Shown here one piece after another: positions 40,696 to 52,309 of a stretch of 64,000 nt of DNA. Below the pieces are notes generated by a model. The model was given only the letters and a program-made list of their open reading frames with translations. It searched no databases and had not been told where the DNA came from. The stretch covers positions 138,165,621 through 138,229,620 of the forward strand of contig NC_135504.1 in the NCBI RefSeq assembly GCF_052857255.1. The letters are read 5' to 3'. Numbering within the stretch: the stretch's first letter is position 1; each line of letters starts with the position of its first letter. The position numbers were made by a program, and so were the translations under genes. This stretch comes from Amblyomma americanum (Eukaryota; Arthropoda; Arachnida; Ixodida; Ixodidae).

Positions 40696-41646
40696 ATTAT
40701 TAAAGGTCCATGCAAAGCCATACCGTGTGTGTGAGAACCTCAAGTGGCCTGGCTTAGCTGCTACGCAGCATTATTGGCTTTTACACAGCAGGACACAGCA
40801 GCAGGGTGAGAATCCACATCAATGTCTTAATGCCACGCGTGGTGCGCGCATGAATGTGATAGAAATCAGAAGCAAAAACAAAGCAGATAACTGCAAGAAG
40901 GTGGCGGTTAGATGGCTCGCTTGCCACTTCAGACTCTCTCAACTACAATGAGGATAGCGCAACGGCACTGATGGGCTCAATGCTTAAGCTGTGTGTGGAG
41001 GTCTGTGGCAGATGAATTTCGTGCTGTGGAGGTGGTTGGAGAGCATGCCATGTCAAAGCTGTTGCTGGCGTATTTACCTTGTTGCTATGTGCAGGAAGGC
41101 ATGCGGAACGCACTTGGCAAAAGGTGGAAAAACCAAACTCCACTCTAGCATTGGGGCTGGTGCATCTGCCTCATGTGAACGCGGATTGGCATCCATAGGA
41201 ATCCATGAAGAAGAAAAAACGCTCAGCTAATTACAAAAATGATGACAACAAAAGAAAAGATCTTCCTCCCCTATTTCAGACAAGGTCGTAAAAATTCTTT
41301 AATGAAACAAGCACGAAGTACCAAAGTTAGTAAACTGAAAATTGCAAAAAGAAAAGCAAAATACAGTGTTCTATTACTGTGTGACATAGTATTCACCATA
41401 TTTACTATATATATTCTAGTAACACAGATGTTGTTGGTACAAAGCATGTGCAAGGAGAGAACTACACACACTGCTTACAGCTTAAAGAACATAAAAATAT
41501 TATGCATTGCCCATAAAACATTGCCCTCACACGAGGGAACAGGTCAGCAATCTATGAACTGCTATAAATAAGCATTATTAGCATGAGCACTACATTTTTA
41601 TGTGAGTGGCTTATTATAATTTATAAGAATAGTGCTATACGTGAAG

Positions 41647-42445
41647 GTTAATGAATGAATGAAAAACATTATTGGTTCCTTTAGGATGTAGTAGCGGTAG
41701 AGGACGAAGTCTTCGTCTTGAAGCTTGGCTCCTCCTTGGCCGTGGGTGGGCCCCTAGTCCAGGGCTCCACTGAGCCGGGCCACCTCGCTTGCGTGTGCTA
41801 TGAGGGCCCTTTGGACCTCTAGCTCGCATTTGGTGAGCCGGCTCTCCCATTGCTCCGCACTTGGTGTTTTGTGTTTGTGGAATGCTTGATTTCTTCCGCA
41901 CTCCCATGTGACATGATATAGTGTTGGTTTTGCTCCGCACCACGGACAGTTGGCGCTATACTGTGTGGGGAACATCTTGTTTAATATGTATAAGTTTGGG
42001 AAGGAGCCTGTTTTCAGTCTTCGCCATCCTGTGGTTTCCTCCTTGGATAATGCTTTATGTGGTGGGGGGTATTGGAATCTTAGCCCCTTATATAGGTTTA
42101 ATAATTCCGAATAGCTGTCCCCGCAATTAATCTAGGGCCCCTCCGGGGTTAATGACGTTCTTGCTCGGCTGGTCATTCCTCGAGCTAGGTTGTCTGCCCC
42201 TTCGTTGCCCCTGATCCCTGCGTGACTCGGTATCCAGATTATGTTGTGTATTGGTTGTCCCTCAGGGAGCAGAGCTCTACTGAGAATCTTGAGTGTCGTG
42301 CTGCTAATTCTGCGTCTACTATAGTTCCGGCACGCCTCTTGTGAATCCGTTAAGATGTTAAGGGATTTCCCTGTCCTATATCCTTCATTCGCTGCCAAGG
42401 CGAGACTTTTTTTGGCCGCTTGTACTTTTGGTGTGAGTTGGGATA
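41647..42445 (-). pseudogene. I/R1-like LINE 3' end with RNase H, left arm
   Basis: 5'-truncated. RNase H: LAANEGYRTGKSLNILTDSQ (motif with Asp-Ser) and HNIIWIPSHAGIRGNEGADN. The terminal region has a Cys-type motif, CPWCGAKPTLYHVTWECGRN. The 3' end is AATCATTCATTCATT-like (ATTC repeats at 41,650). The frame is interrupted near 42,130, unlike the right-arm copy. Confidence 0.82.
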
Positions 42446-42472
42446 GCTTTTTTTTTAAGCTGCGGCGACAAT

Positions 42473-42814
42473 TCACTGTGGTTTTGTGATAAATATTGAA
42501 ATAATTTCGTTGACGCCAAGTGACGCTCGATGAACCAACATAAGGGCGAACCCGTTACGGCACTCTTGAGCTGTTTGCTTTCGAGAGTGCATCTTAACCA
42601 TCTTCAATGCCGAGAAACTGCGTTCTGCAGCGGCGGTTGTCAGTGGCAGCATTTCTAAAACCTTTAGGAGTGTGTGAACGTTCGGAAACAGGTTCTCGTC
42701 GTATTTCAGTAATGCGTCAATGGCATAGCGCGGCGTTTGCTCTACTCCTGTAGCTTCCCATTTCGCTTTCCACACTTCCCACTCTACCCTGAGTCCTTTA
42801 CTTTTAAGAACCAT
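42473..42814 (-). pseudogene. hAT transposase C-terminal exon, left arm
   Basis: LLKYDENLFPNVHTLLKVLE then LPLTTAAAERSFSALKMVKM is the hAT dimerisation motif; QECRNGFALMLVHR completes it. The frame continues upstream past the ATG towards an AG at about 42,850. The adjacent LINE cuts it on the 3' side. It is part of a hAT element or a domesticated ZMYM/THAP9-like gene. Confidence 0.75.
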
Positions 42815-43107
42815 GTTTCTGTCTCTATCTACTTGAGCATGCGGCTCTGACCTCTGCTTAAGAAATACTGCTGGCCCGATTAGCGATCACAATAACATAA
42901 CAGCAGCCCAGCGTTCACCGGCGAATATCTGTCAAGTCTCAGGATTAATGTGGCGGCGCTTAATAAGTGCGTGTGTGTGGGGGAGGGGGAGAGCGGACCC
43001 TCGCCTACGTGCCTGCTCATCAAGATCTGTGCATAGATGCGGCTAATAACACCATTTGTGGAGGTGTTAACTCGTGGTGTGCCCCAGTGGTCTTCAGGGA
43101 GTCACAG

Positions 43108-44269
43108 TGCTGGTAGAAGCACATTTGAAATCACCTTTTGTTTCAAATGTTTGCCATTACCGACAAGCGGACATTTCTATTTTTAAAATTCAGCGTCTTT
43201 GCCGCCTGTAGGCACAAAGAAAATTAATATTTCCTATGGGGTGCACTACAGTGCGACAGCGTCGATTACCAAGCCTCGAAGGAAGATTGTGCGGGGAGTG
43301 CAGCATGAGAAAAGAAAAACTCTGTAGAGGAGGCCGCTCGAACGTCGCAGCTGGAATTCCGGGCGACGATCAAGCGAACTTTTTTGGGAACGCAGAATCG
43401 AGACGGGCGAACGCAGAATCGAGACGATCGACCATACAAAAAGTGACGCAGCGGCAAAACGATTCGCGCAACGACGCCGCTCACTTGTCGCCACTTGGGC
43501 TTAATTTTGCTCTAAATTTCGCGTTCCTCTTCGCTTAATCGGTGTTCTATAACGAAGCGATCAGCAAACCTTGGCGCGATGTCGCATGCATGCGTCTTGG
43601 CGGCTGTCGTAGCGCGCGCGCCGATCAAAATGTGCATGTAGTCACTCTTCTGCATACATTGGCAAAAAAAAAATTAAGTGTGTACTGTACACGCATGCAT
43701 TTCGAACCAATTCGTTTATTACACAATATGAACTGGCATATCCTGCTTGGACCTATCCGTGGTCTGCAGTATGTACATAAATAAATTAAATAAAAAATTA
43801 TTAGTTAAACAAATGTACGATATCCCGCACATCGCATATCACGAAAGCGTCTGCCTCCCTTATGAGGGTTGGAAAGAAAGGAAAAACGCTAACAGACGAT
43901 CTTCAGAATTCAGAGCATGCGACCAGCGTTTTGTAGCTGACTTGAGTTTCTTCAGAACCTTTGGGGAAGTTAAGTAATCGACTTTCTGTGAACACCACGA
44001 GCCAGTCGCCAAAAATCTGGCGAAATTCGCAAAGGTATACGTAATGATTCTAAAGAGGGTCTTCAAATTCTTTCTGACCCAAGCAATTCAGTACTTCCTC
44101 CGAAGCATATATACCTTGAAACATTCCATCAATCCCTTAATTGTTTATAGGTTGGCTGGGTAGCAGCAATCTTGTTGTCCCCAAATGAACTGAAATGTTG
44201 CAGGAACATAATACTGGTCACTGCTGCACTGTTATAAGCTGAAACTAAATCCGGTGGTAATCCGGTCAG
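43108..44269. other. Spacer of the central palindrome
   Basis: 1.16 kb present once. It is partly CpG-rich (43,240-43,630) and includes two adjacent copies of GAACGCAGAATCGAGACG (43,388-43,425). No recognisable gene. Short frames lack domains. This is the loop of the inverted repeat. Confidence 0.6.
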
Positions 44270-44568
44270 TCTGTGACTCCCTGAAGACCACTGGGGCACA
44301 CCACGAGTTAACACCTCCACAAATGGTGTTATTAGCCGCATCTATGCACAGATCTTGATGAGCAGGCACGTAGGCGAGGGTCCGCTCCCCCCCCCCCCTC
44401 CCCCACACACACGCACTTATTAAGCGCCGCCACATTAATCCTGAGACTTGACAGATATTCGCCGGTGAACGCTGGGCTGCTGTTATGTTATTGTGATCGC
44501 TAATCGGGCCAGCAGTATTTCTTAAGCAGAGGTCAGAGCCGCATGCTCAAGTAGATAGAGACAGAAAC

Positions 44569-44895
44569 ATGGTTCTTAAAAGTAAAGGACTCAGGGTAGA
44601 GTGGGAAGTGTGGAAAGCGAAATGGGAAACTACAGGAGTAGAGCAAACGCCGCGCTATGCCATTGACGCATTACTGAAATACGACGAGAACCTGTTTCCG
44701 AACGTTCACACACTCCTAAAGGTTTTAGAAATGCTGCCACTGACAACCGCCGCTGCAGAACGCAGTTTCTCGGCATTGAAGATGGTTAAGATGCACTCTC
44801 GAAACCAAACAGCTCAAGAGTGCCGTAACGGGTTAGCCCTTATGTTGGTTCATCGAGCGTCACTAGGCGTCAACGAAATATTTCAATATTTATGA
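44569..44895 (+). pseudogene. hAT transposase C-terminal exon, right arm
   Basis: 108 residues, same exon as 42,814-42,473 with LPLTTAAAERSFSALKMVKM intact. The frame opens upstream to QRSEPHAQVDRDRN. The C-terminus shifts to GVNEIFQYL because of a small indel relative to the left arm (GVNEIISIFITKPQ). Confidence 0.75.
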
Positions 44896-44924
44896 CAAAA
44901 CCACAGTGAATTGTGGCCGCAGCT

Positions 44925-45735
44925 TAAAAAAAAGCTATCCCAACTCACACCAAAAGTACAAGCGGCCAAAAAAAGTCTCGCTCTGGCAGCGAATGAAGGA
45001 TATAGGACAGGGAAATCCCTTAACATCTTAACGGATTCACAAGAGGCGTGCCGGAACTATACTAGACGCAGAATTAGCAGCACGACACTCAAGATTGTCA
45101 GTAGAGCTCTGCTCCCTGAGGGACAACCAATACACAACATAATCTGGATACCGAGTCACGCAGGGATCAGGGGCAACGAAGGGGCAGACAACCTAGCTCG
45201 AGGAATGACCAGCCGAGCAAGAACGTCATTAACCCCGGAGGGGCCCCAGATTAATTGCGGGGACAGCTATTCGGAATTATTAAACCTATATAAGGGGCTA
45301 AGATTCCAATACCCCCCACCACATAAAGCATTATCCAAGGAGGAAGCCACAGGATGGCGAAGACTGAAAACAGGCTCCTTCCCAAACTTATACATAATAA
45401 ACAAGATGTCCCCCACACAGTATAGCGCCAACTGTCCGTGGTGCGGAGCAAAACCAACACTATATCATGTCACATGGGAGTGCGGAAGAAATCAAGCATT
45501 CCACAAACACAAAACACCAAGTGCGGAGCAATGGGAGAGCCGGCTCACCAAATGCGAGCTAGGGGTCCAAAGCGCCCTCATAGCACACGCAAGCGAGGTG
45601 GCCCGGCTCAGTGGAGCCCTGGACTAGGGGCCCACCCACGGCCAAGGAGGAGCCAAGCTTCAAGACGAAGACTTCGTCCTCTACCGCTACTACATCCTAA
45701 AGGAACCAATAATGTTTTTCATTCATTCATTAACC
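44925..45735 (+). pseudogene. I/R1-like LINE 3' end with RNase H, right arm
   Basis: An open frame of 238 codons (44,911-45,627) encodes RNase H (LTDSQEACRNYTRRRISSTT, IIWIPSHAGIRGNEGAD) and the C-terminal region (EEATGWRRLKTGSFPNLYII, CPWCGAKPTLYHVTWECG), ending VARLSGALD. A short 3' UTR and ATTCATTCATT tail follow. It is 5'-truncated, so RT and endonuclease are missing. Confidence 0.85.
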
Positions 45736-46209
45736 TTCACGTATAGCACTATTCTTATAAATTATAATATGCCACTCACATAAAAATGTAGTGCTGATGC
45801 TAATAATGCTTATTTATAGCAGTTCATAGATTGCTGACAAGGTACATACGCCAGCAACAGCTTTGACATGGCATGCTCTCCAACCACCTCCACAGCAGGA
45901 AATTCATCTGCCACAGACCTCCACACACAGCTTAAGCATTGAGCCCATCAGTGCCGTTGCGCTATCCTCATTGAAGTTGAGAGAGTCTGAAGTGGCAAGC
46001 GAGCCATCTAACCGCCACCTTCTTGCAGTTATCTGCTTTGTTTTTGCTTCTGATTTCTATCACATTCATGCGCGCACCACGCGTGGCATTAAGACATTGA
46101 TGTGCCTTCTCACCCTGCTGCTGTGTCCTGCTGTGTAAAAGCCAATAATGCTGCGTAGCAGCTAAGCCAGGCCACTTGAGGTTCTCACACACACTGTATG
46201 GCTTTGCAT

Positions 46210-46460
46210 GGACCTTTAATAATAATATTAATTGGTTTTTTGGGGCAAGGAAATGGCGCAGTATCTGTCTCATATATCTTTGGACACATGAACAGCGCCG
46301 TAAGGGAAGGGATAAAGGAGGGAGTGAAAGAAGAAAGGAAGAATAGGTGCCGTAGTGGAGGGCTCCGGAATAATTTCGACCACCTTGGGATCTTTAACGT
46401 GCACTGACATCATGGACCTTTCAACATCTCTCTCGACCACCTTAGCTGCCTTCTTTGCAA
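46210..46460 (-). mobile_element. Tick-type SINE, right arm
   Basis: Inverted copy of 40,455-40,695 with the same flanks, so it was inserted before the duplication. Confidence 0.65.
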
Positions 46461-47205
46461 AGCACATATCGTAAATAATTTTTCACCGTACAAAAACACT
46501 ACTGTGGGGAGCATCTGTAGCAGCGCAGCCATTGGCACCAATGAAGAGGATAAAGCCATCATATACGCAGATTCATTCGTTCCAGCAGCTAGCCGAAGCT
46601 CCAGCACTGGCTCTCCAGCCACGGGTACAAAGCTCGCTCAATAAACGAAAGCAGTCCACAGGCGCAAGGCTGCCTTCCACGACCAGCTAGTAAAATCAGT
46701 TCTTTTAATATGTACAGATCTTATGTATCCTTAAAGTACGAGGAAAGATCAGGACTCTGTTAAGATCCCTTCATTCCTGTTGTTTGCCCTAACCTGCTTA
46801 CGTGCTTCAGGAGCAATACCTGAACACTAAAATGAATTTCCACTATAATATTGTGCTCTAGCACAAAAGCTTCCACAAACTGCCATGAAAAATGGTCACT
46901 GGTGCTTGCATAAACTATTCACAACTAAGTAGTAAAACAGAACATGTCAGTTTTGTTATGAAGGTAAAAGTATATTCAGAGAACAACATGGCAGATATAT
47001 AGTTTCACAAGAACTACATTCATTATGCAAAAAAGAAGCATGCACCCTGCACAGAACACACTCACCAAGATGTACAATGTGACAACATATAGGCTACACA
47101 TCAAATCGTGGTCACACTGCTGATGCCCTCTAACATCGGAAATATATTGCGATTACATATGACTCACAACATGCACTCTGTAATAGAATTCATGAGAGGT
47201 TGTAT

Positions 47206-47391
47206 TCATAATGAGAAAGTGGAATGCCCAGAAAGTTGTGCATTGAATGTTTGTTTTGCTCCATGAAATGTAAACAGGGGTACCTGTTTAGGAATAGGTG
47301 ACAAAGTCAGCTCACAGAGCTTCACATGGCAAGGGACATTTTGAGCAAACAGCTCAAGGTCACCTAGTGCACAGGTAATCAGTGAGGGCAA
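47206..47391 (-). other. Conserved small ORF in the right arm
   Basis: The partner of 39,528-39,713. One residue differs (Val to Phe in QTFNAQL). No family recognised. Confidence 0.3.
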
Positions 47392-48041
47392 TACAGCATG
47401 GCATAATCACTTTCATCCCTCGCTTTGTCTTAAAACATGGTCCACATCATCACGTGCCAAAATGGAATTCAAAACTCGCATCAAGAACTTAAAACGGTAA
47501 ATGTCAGAGACAACTATTAAATATCACGAGAAGCACGAAATTGCATAGGCCCATGACAAAATGATTCAATTATCTTGAAGCAGTACAAAGATATATACAC
47601 TTCAGCTCAAATAGCCCATGAATCATATGTACCGAGTTTCATCACAAACACATGAAAAATGCGGCAATACTGGCCTATGCGCTTGTTTGCTGCATTGGTT
47701 CGCCTATATCCAGTCAGGCACGTTTGGTTAGTGTTAATGTAATTTTGGAAATTGAGTTGCACTAAATGAAGTACTAAGTTAATTTAGGAATTTAAATATA
47801 GCTACTCCTATATGATATATTTCTGCCAGATTTCTTTTCAGTTTACTTAGGATGTTTCCTGGCCACGAAGGAAGCAGCCCATGATTACAATTGGAAGCCT
47901 TGGGATGCTTCAGGAACTGGACCTGTGCCAAGCAGAATCAGGCTAGATCATGATTGAAATGGTTTTGTAGCAATGCTAAATCTCTGTTTAGTAGTTAGAT
48001 TACGATCGAAAATGCCTATATGACAGCATTATATTATTGGT

Positions 48042-48887
48042 CTAATCTCTCTCGATCATATTAGGCAGGCAGCACACAAACGCTTTCCGCAACCTACACA
48101 ACTCTATGTATAAGCAGCTGCTTTTGATTTCCCATGGTCTTAACACTTTCAGTTCAGGCCTTCCAGATAAAAAACATGGTTTAATGTGGTCAGGGTAGTG
48201 CGTGCAGTCTAACACAACTACTTCTCGGCACAACAAGAAGAAACCATGCCCTGGCCCAAATGGTGCATGAACCACCTTTTCAATTCGAAAGTAGCCATTG
48301 GATGTGTTCAGAAAGGCACTGTCGCTTTTTGTTGGTTTTTGGTACAAAGTGCTGTGATAAACTTGCTTCGCATGAATTAACTTTTCATAGCACTCTGCTT
48401 GTGTGGGGTCACAGCCAACCTGATTCAGAGCTGCTTTATCAGACTCAGTCAAAGTAGCATGTTTGATATGTCCGAGAAGTGTTGCTCCAACTTTCTGTGC
48501 TGCATTTGTAACCTGGGTATGGCCAAGAAACTGATTACAGATTGCTTTTTCTTCTTCTGTGGTGCCTCCAATAACAACAAACTGTTCCAGCTGCTGTGCC
48601 ATGACCACACGCTTCATGATTTGATGAGGAAGGCCACGTGCAGCTGTCACGGATATTACCAGTTTATCGCTGCCACCTTCAAATACAAAGGCAAAATGGG
48701 CCCATAAAGGTCCCAAGCTTCGAACGCTATTGGCCAAATGCAGGAACTGATGCATATAAATGTTGCAGTCGTTATGCATTACAATGGCTGGCAACGTGCC
48801 ACAAATGTACACAAGAGGGACTCGGAAATAAAAAATAAAATGCAATATAGAAATGAGTTTCACTGCAACACACACAAATAGAAGCAA
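48042..48887 (-). CDS. CACTA/EnSpm-like transposase exon, U3 copy
   Basis: 281 codons, open. LHLANSVRSLGPLWAHFAFV, GGSDKLVISV, HQIMKRVVMAQQLEQF and CREVVVLDCTHYPDHIKPCF are as in U2. The likely acceptor GTTGCCAG gives an exon start near 48,787. The first 33 residues would then be intron-derived. The catalytic RNase-H-like region expected in a full CACTA transposase is not in the window. Confidence 0.58.
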   Translation of the reverse strand: MLLFVCVAVKLISILHFIFYFRVPLVYICGTLPAIVMHNDCNIYMHQFLHLANSVRSLGPLWAHFAFVFEGGSDKLVISVTAARGLPHQIMKRVVMAQQLEQFVVIGGTTEEEKAICNQFLGHTQVTNAAQKVGATLLGHIKHATLTESDKAALNQVGCDPTQAECYEKLIHAKQVYHSTLYQKPTKSDSAFLNTSNGYFRIEKVVHAPFGPGHGFFLLCREVVVLDCTHYPDHIKPCFLSGRPELKVLRPWEIKSSCLYIELCRLRKAFVCCLPNMIERD

Positions 48888-49065
48888 GTGTACACCAGTA
48901 ACTGATTACGAGTACCAAGAAAGGCTGTTGAGGTGTGAGTATGGTTTCCGCACGCTTATGCCTTTTCTTTTTCCAAAGCATTACCATCTTCAATGCACTC
49001 TTAGAAAGTCCAGTATATTGTATATTGCTGCATACAAGTAAAGCTTGTTTTACAGAAATGACCAC

Positions 49066-49182
49066 CTGAAATTGGCGACCTATTCGTGTGGTTGAAGGCA
49101 GTTTCAGCCAAGTATTTCTGGCCTTTTTCACAGCTGGAGAACCAGCCTTTTTCACGGCTTTTATATATTCAAGAAACGTGCA
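49066..49182 (-). other. Putative upstream exon, U3 copy
   Basis: 117 nt, LEYIKAVKKAGSPAVKKAR region. The sequence around it matches U1, not its palindrome partner U2 (see findings). Confidence 0.35.
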
Positions 49183-50009
49183 CTGTATGAGACTAAGCCA
49201 CCACTTGAAACACCAACAAGATTGAATGCAACACTTATTAACGCTGTAGTGTCAAAAAAATATCTTGCTTAGAAAATAGTTTAAGTAGCTGTTAGCATAT
49301 TTATGATTATTTTTACACTGCAATTATATACAGTGCCGGGTTCAACCTATCAAAGAGTATCGTGTGCACACTCTGGTACCCACATGTGACAACACAGCAG
49401 ATTGCTGTTAAGTCGCAGGCCAAACAACGTTATGTGGTACCTATCTGGGTCCTTCATGAGCAAACAGAACTACAGGCAGAGCTTGTGGAACATCATAATG
49501 AAGCCAGTCATACTACTCACTTTTGTGTGGGCCACAGGAGTTATTTCACAGAGGTTTCTGAAGGAAGGAAGCCATGCAAACCCTGTGTTTTGCCCTACTG
49601 TGTGTAACAGAGCATGAAACTTTTATGCACTGAGTCGAACAGATTGCCTTGCCTTTTTTGTTTCAAAGACTTCTGTCAGTCTATAAATAAAGTGCCACAA
49701 ATTGCTTATTTTGGTGCACCTGTTGGTGCACAACACTAAAATGGCTGCAACAAAATGTGAGCAGCAAGGTATAAGTAAAAAAATACAAACTAATAATTCA
49801 TGCTTATGATAATTAAGATGTTTATAACAGACCCAGTACGAAAGGGTGGACATTTAGGCTTGTCGGTTCATTTCAAGGGTAGAAAACGTAGCGTAAAAAC
49901 TACGGAGACACAGACTCAGAAAGGAAGAGCGACCCAGTACATTACCAGTAGCGACCAGTATATATTAGCTTAAAAAACAGCTGTATTCACAACTCAGATT
50001 AACCGAATA

Positions 50010-50575
50010 ATAACGAAATTAGGATCATGAAAGGGAAATAACTAGAAGGTTAAGAATGCGGTGGAGTGCATATGGCAGTTTCTCTCAGATCTTGAATGAC
50101 AGTTTACCAGTATCCCTCAAGAGAAACGTCTACAGCAGCTGTATCTTTCCGGTACTCACCTACGGGGCAGAAACGAGGCGGCTAACGAAAAGGTTTCAGC
50201 AGGGGCTCGTGACGACGCAACGAGCTATGGAAATAAAAATGATAAGTGTAAACCTAAGAGACGCGAAGCGGGTAGAGCGCGTGATGCAACAAACACATTT
50301 TAATGACATCCTAGACGAAATCAAGAAGAAATAGGCTTGGGCAGGGCATGTAAAGCGAAGGCAAGATAAACGCTGGTCCTTAAGGTTAACGGAGTGGATT
50401 CCACGAGAAGGCAAGCATAGCAGGTGGCGGCAGAAAGTTAGGAGGGCGGGTGAGATTAGGAAGTTTGCGGTGAAACAAAGGCCGCAGCCGGCAAAGGACG
50501 GGGTAAATTGGAGAGACCTGGGAGAAGCCTTCGCCATGAAGTGGGTGTAGTCCGGCTAATGATGATGATGAATGG
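50010..50575 (+). mobile_element. RTE LINE tail in U3
   Basis: The best of the RTE tails. RT C-terminus RRLRMRWSAYGSFSQILND, SLPVSLKRNVYSSCIFPVLT and THFNDILDEIKKK, then in the continuing frame AWAGHVKRRQDKRWSLRL and LTEWIPREGKHSRWRQKVRR. It ends TAATGATGATGATGAATGG. Confidence 0.85.
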
Positions 50576-52306
50576 AATCCAATACGCATTCTAAATTCTG
50601 ATCACAATAGTTTTAATTATATAGACATGTTCTTCCGCATTACACCTCATTGTGCCAATATGATTTGAATCACCCCACAATACAATTACTACAAATTTAC
50701 ACAAGAAATAAATACCTCTAAGATGCCATTATGATACAGTGGACCACTTTCCACATTCAAATATTTCATTCCACACAAAATGAGGTTTCATGATGGCCAA
50801 GCAATGAGGTAATGAGCGGTGTCGCTGGTTATGATACTGTGATGCAGAGCTTCTTCAACTCAAGTGCAAAAATGACAGAGCATTAGAACATGGCTTATTA
50901 ATAAGTAACGTTTAGGATCAATCCTGATCGGCTCCAGCAAGAATACAACCCAATGTAAAACCGATTAAGTGCACTTAGTTTCCACCACAGAAAACTGTGG
51001 CAGCAGGAGCAGTGAGTGAAAATGATTAGAAGAGCTGCATGTAGTGTTTGAACAGCTTTCAGAGGCCTTCCCAAGATACCACATTAGCAATGACGCTGAC
51101 ACAAAATAAAGGTACACTTATTATGAATTGCAACATTTATACCTATTTAATATTCAAAGGAAACAATTCTAAATAAATGACCACTGCCACAATAAATGGG
51201 GATGGAAACACTGTAGATCATAGTAGGCATTTAAGAGTTGATGAAATCAAATGATGCCCCTAAACAGCGAGAGCAGAAGTTTTTCTCATAAATCGGTTTC
51301 CATATGAGATGCTTACTTTCTTATGAATTGGATGAATGGAACCATAACATCAATAGTTTAATACGATATGGTATGAAGTGGTATGGGAAGGTTCATGTTC
51401 AAAGTTACACAACCTGAAAGCAGCCATACTGGCAGACTCTGAATTATTTTGACCATTGAAGCAGGTACTAGTAGCTCACACAGAAAAAGACAGACAGGGA
51501 AGTGACAAACAGAGTGCTTCAATGGATTACGAACTAGCCCAACAAAAGGCTATTCTAATTTTGAACACTTAAGGTTATTTAATGTGCACTGGCACTGTGC
51601 AGCACTCGGGCCATTTCTGCATTTCATCCCTACTAATACTGAGGCCTCAGCTTATACTGTTTACCTGATGCAGGTACGCGTTGTATTTTTTCGCCAGTGA
51701 ATCTGGTTTCAAAGAAATGGGCTAGTGTGACGCATTTAACCAGGAATTTTAAAGCTTTCGTACTGTTATAGGTAAATGGTATTACTTAGAAATATTAAAA
51801 AACGCACAGGTTGTCTATATCTCTAGCTATCACAACACAAGTCGACTTTTCTGTTCACCAGCACCTTAAGGTCAAGTGAAATTGTGGAAAAGTCAAGACT
51901 GAGCAAATGGTTCCAAAGAGCATACAGCTGGGAATGTCACCTGCCAGGCTGATCATTCTTGCAAATATTACCCCTTATCAGTGCTCAAACTTGGAGCATT
52001 TGCATGAGGATGTTTTTACCAGTAGATCATTAGCCAATGATTTACACTATAGCAAACAACCAACAGACTAAAATTTAAAAATACGCCCAGCCTACTTAAA
52101 AATGAAATAAACCAAGACATTGATCGTCTGTTCCTTACCTCCTGGCACAAGAGCTTTGTTCCTCAGTACAAAGGGCTGTTATGAACACAATCTATGTCAC
52201 AGTGCAATCTTATTTCCTAGCAGCAGACGCACTGGGAGGCTGGAGGGGTGATTGCTAAATCTCGGATACCCAGCAGCCACTCTACAGTGTTTTTTGTGAA
52301 CAATAA
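50576..52306. other. Unit tail, noncoding
   Basis: AT-rich. It matches 60,690-62,324 in inverted orientation along its whole length and the last 165 bp of U1 (36,666-36,827). No ORF with a recognisable domain on either strand. Confidence 0.7.
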
Positions 52307-52309
52307 ATG

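Larger units (their letters stand above)
36828..43107 (-). repeat. Left arm of the central palindrome (includes unit U2)
   Basis: About 6.28 kb, the inverted counterpart of 44,270-50,094. Order outward from the centre: hAT exon, RNase-H LINE end, SINE, an unclassified 61-residue frame, CACTA-like exon, putative exons and an RTE stub. The outer break lies inside the RTE sequence. The arms are a few percent diverged, and this arm has an extra segment of about 460 bp (41,085-41,545). Confidence 0.9.
44270..50094 (+). repeat. Right arm of the central palindrome (includes unit U3)
   Basis: About 5.82 kb, the inverted counterpart of 36,828-43,107. The junction GCTGAC/AAGGTACATACG at 45,838 marks a deletion of the segment kept in the left arm. 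Beyond 50,094 the sequence continues into RTE and unit tail, where the left arm stops. Confidence 0.9.

Noticed and set aside
36828..50094. Palindrome as a pure sequencing-adapter or assembly artefact
   Set aside because: The arms differ by substitutions, a segment of about 460 bp and different frameshifts, which a read-through artefact would not produce. A mis-assembly of diverged copies still cannot be fully excluded from sequence alone.
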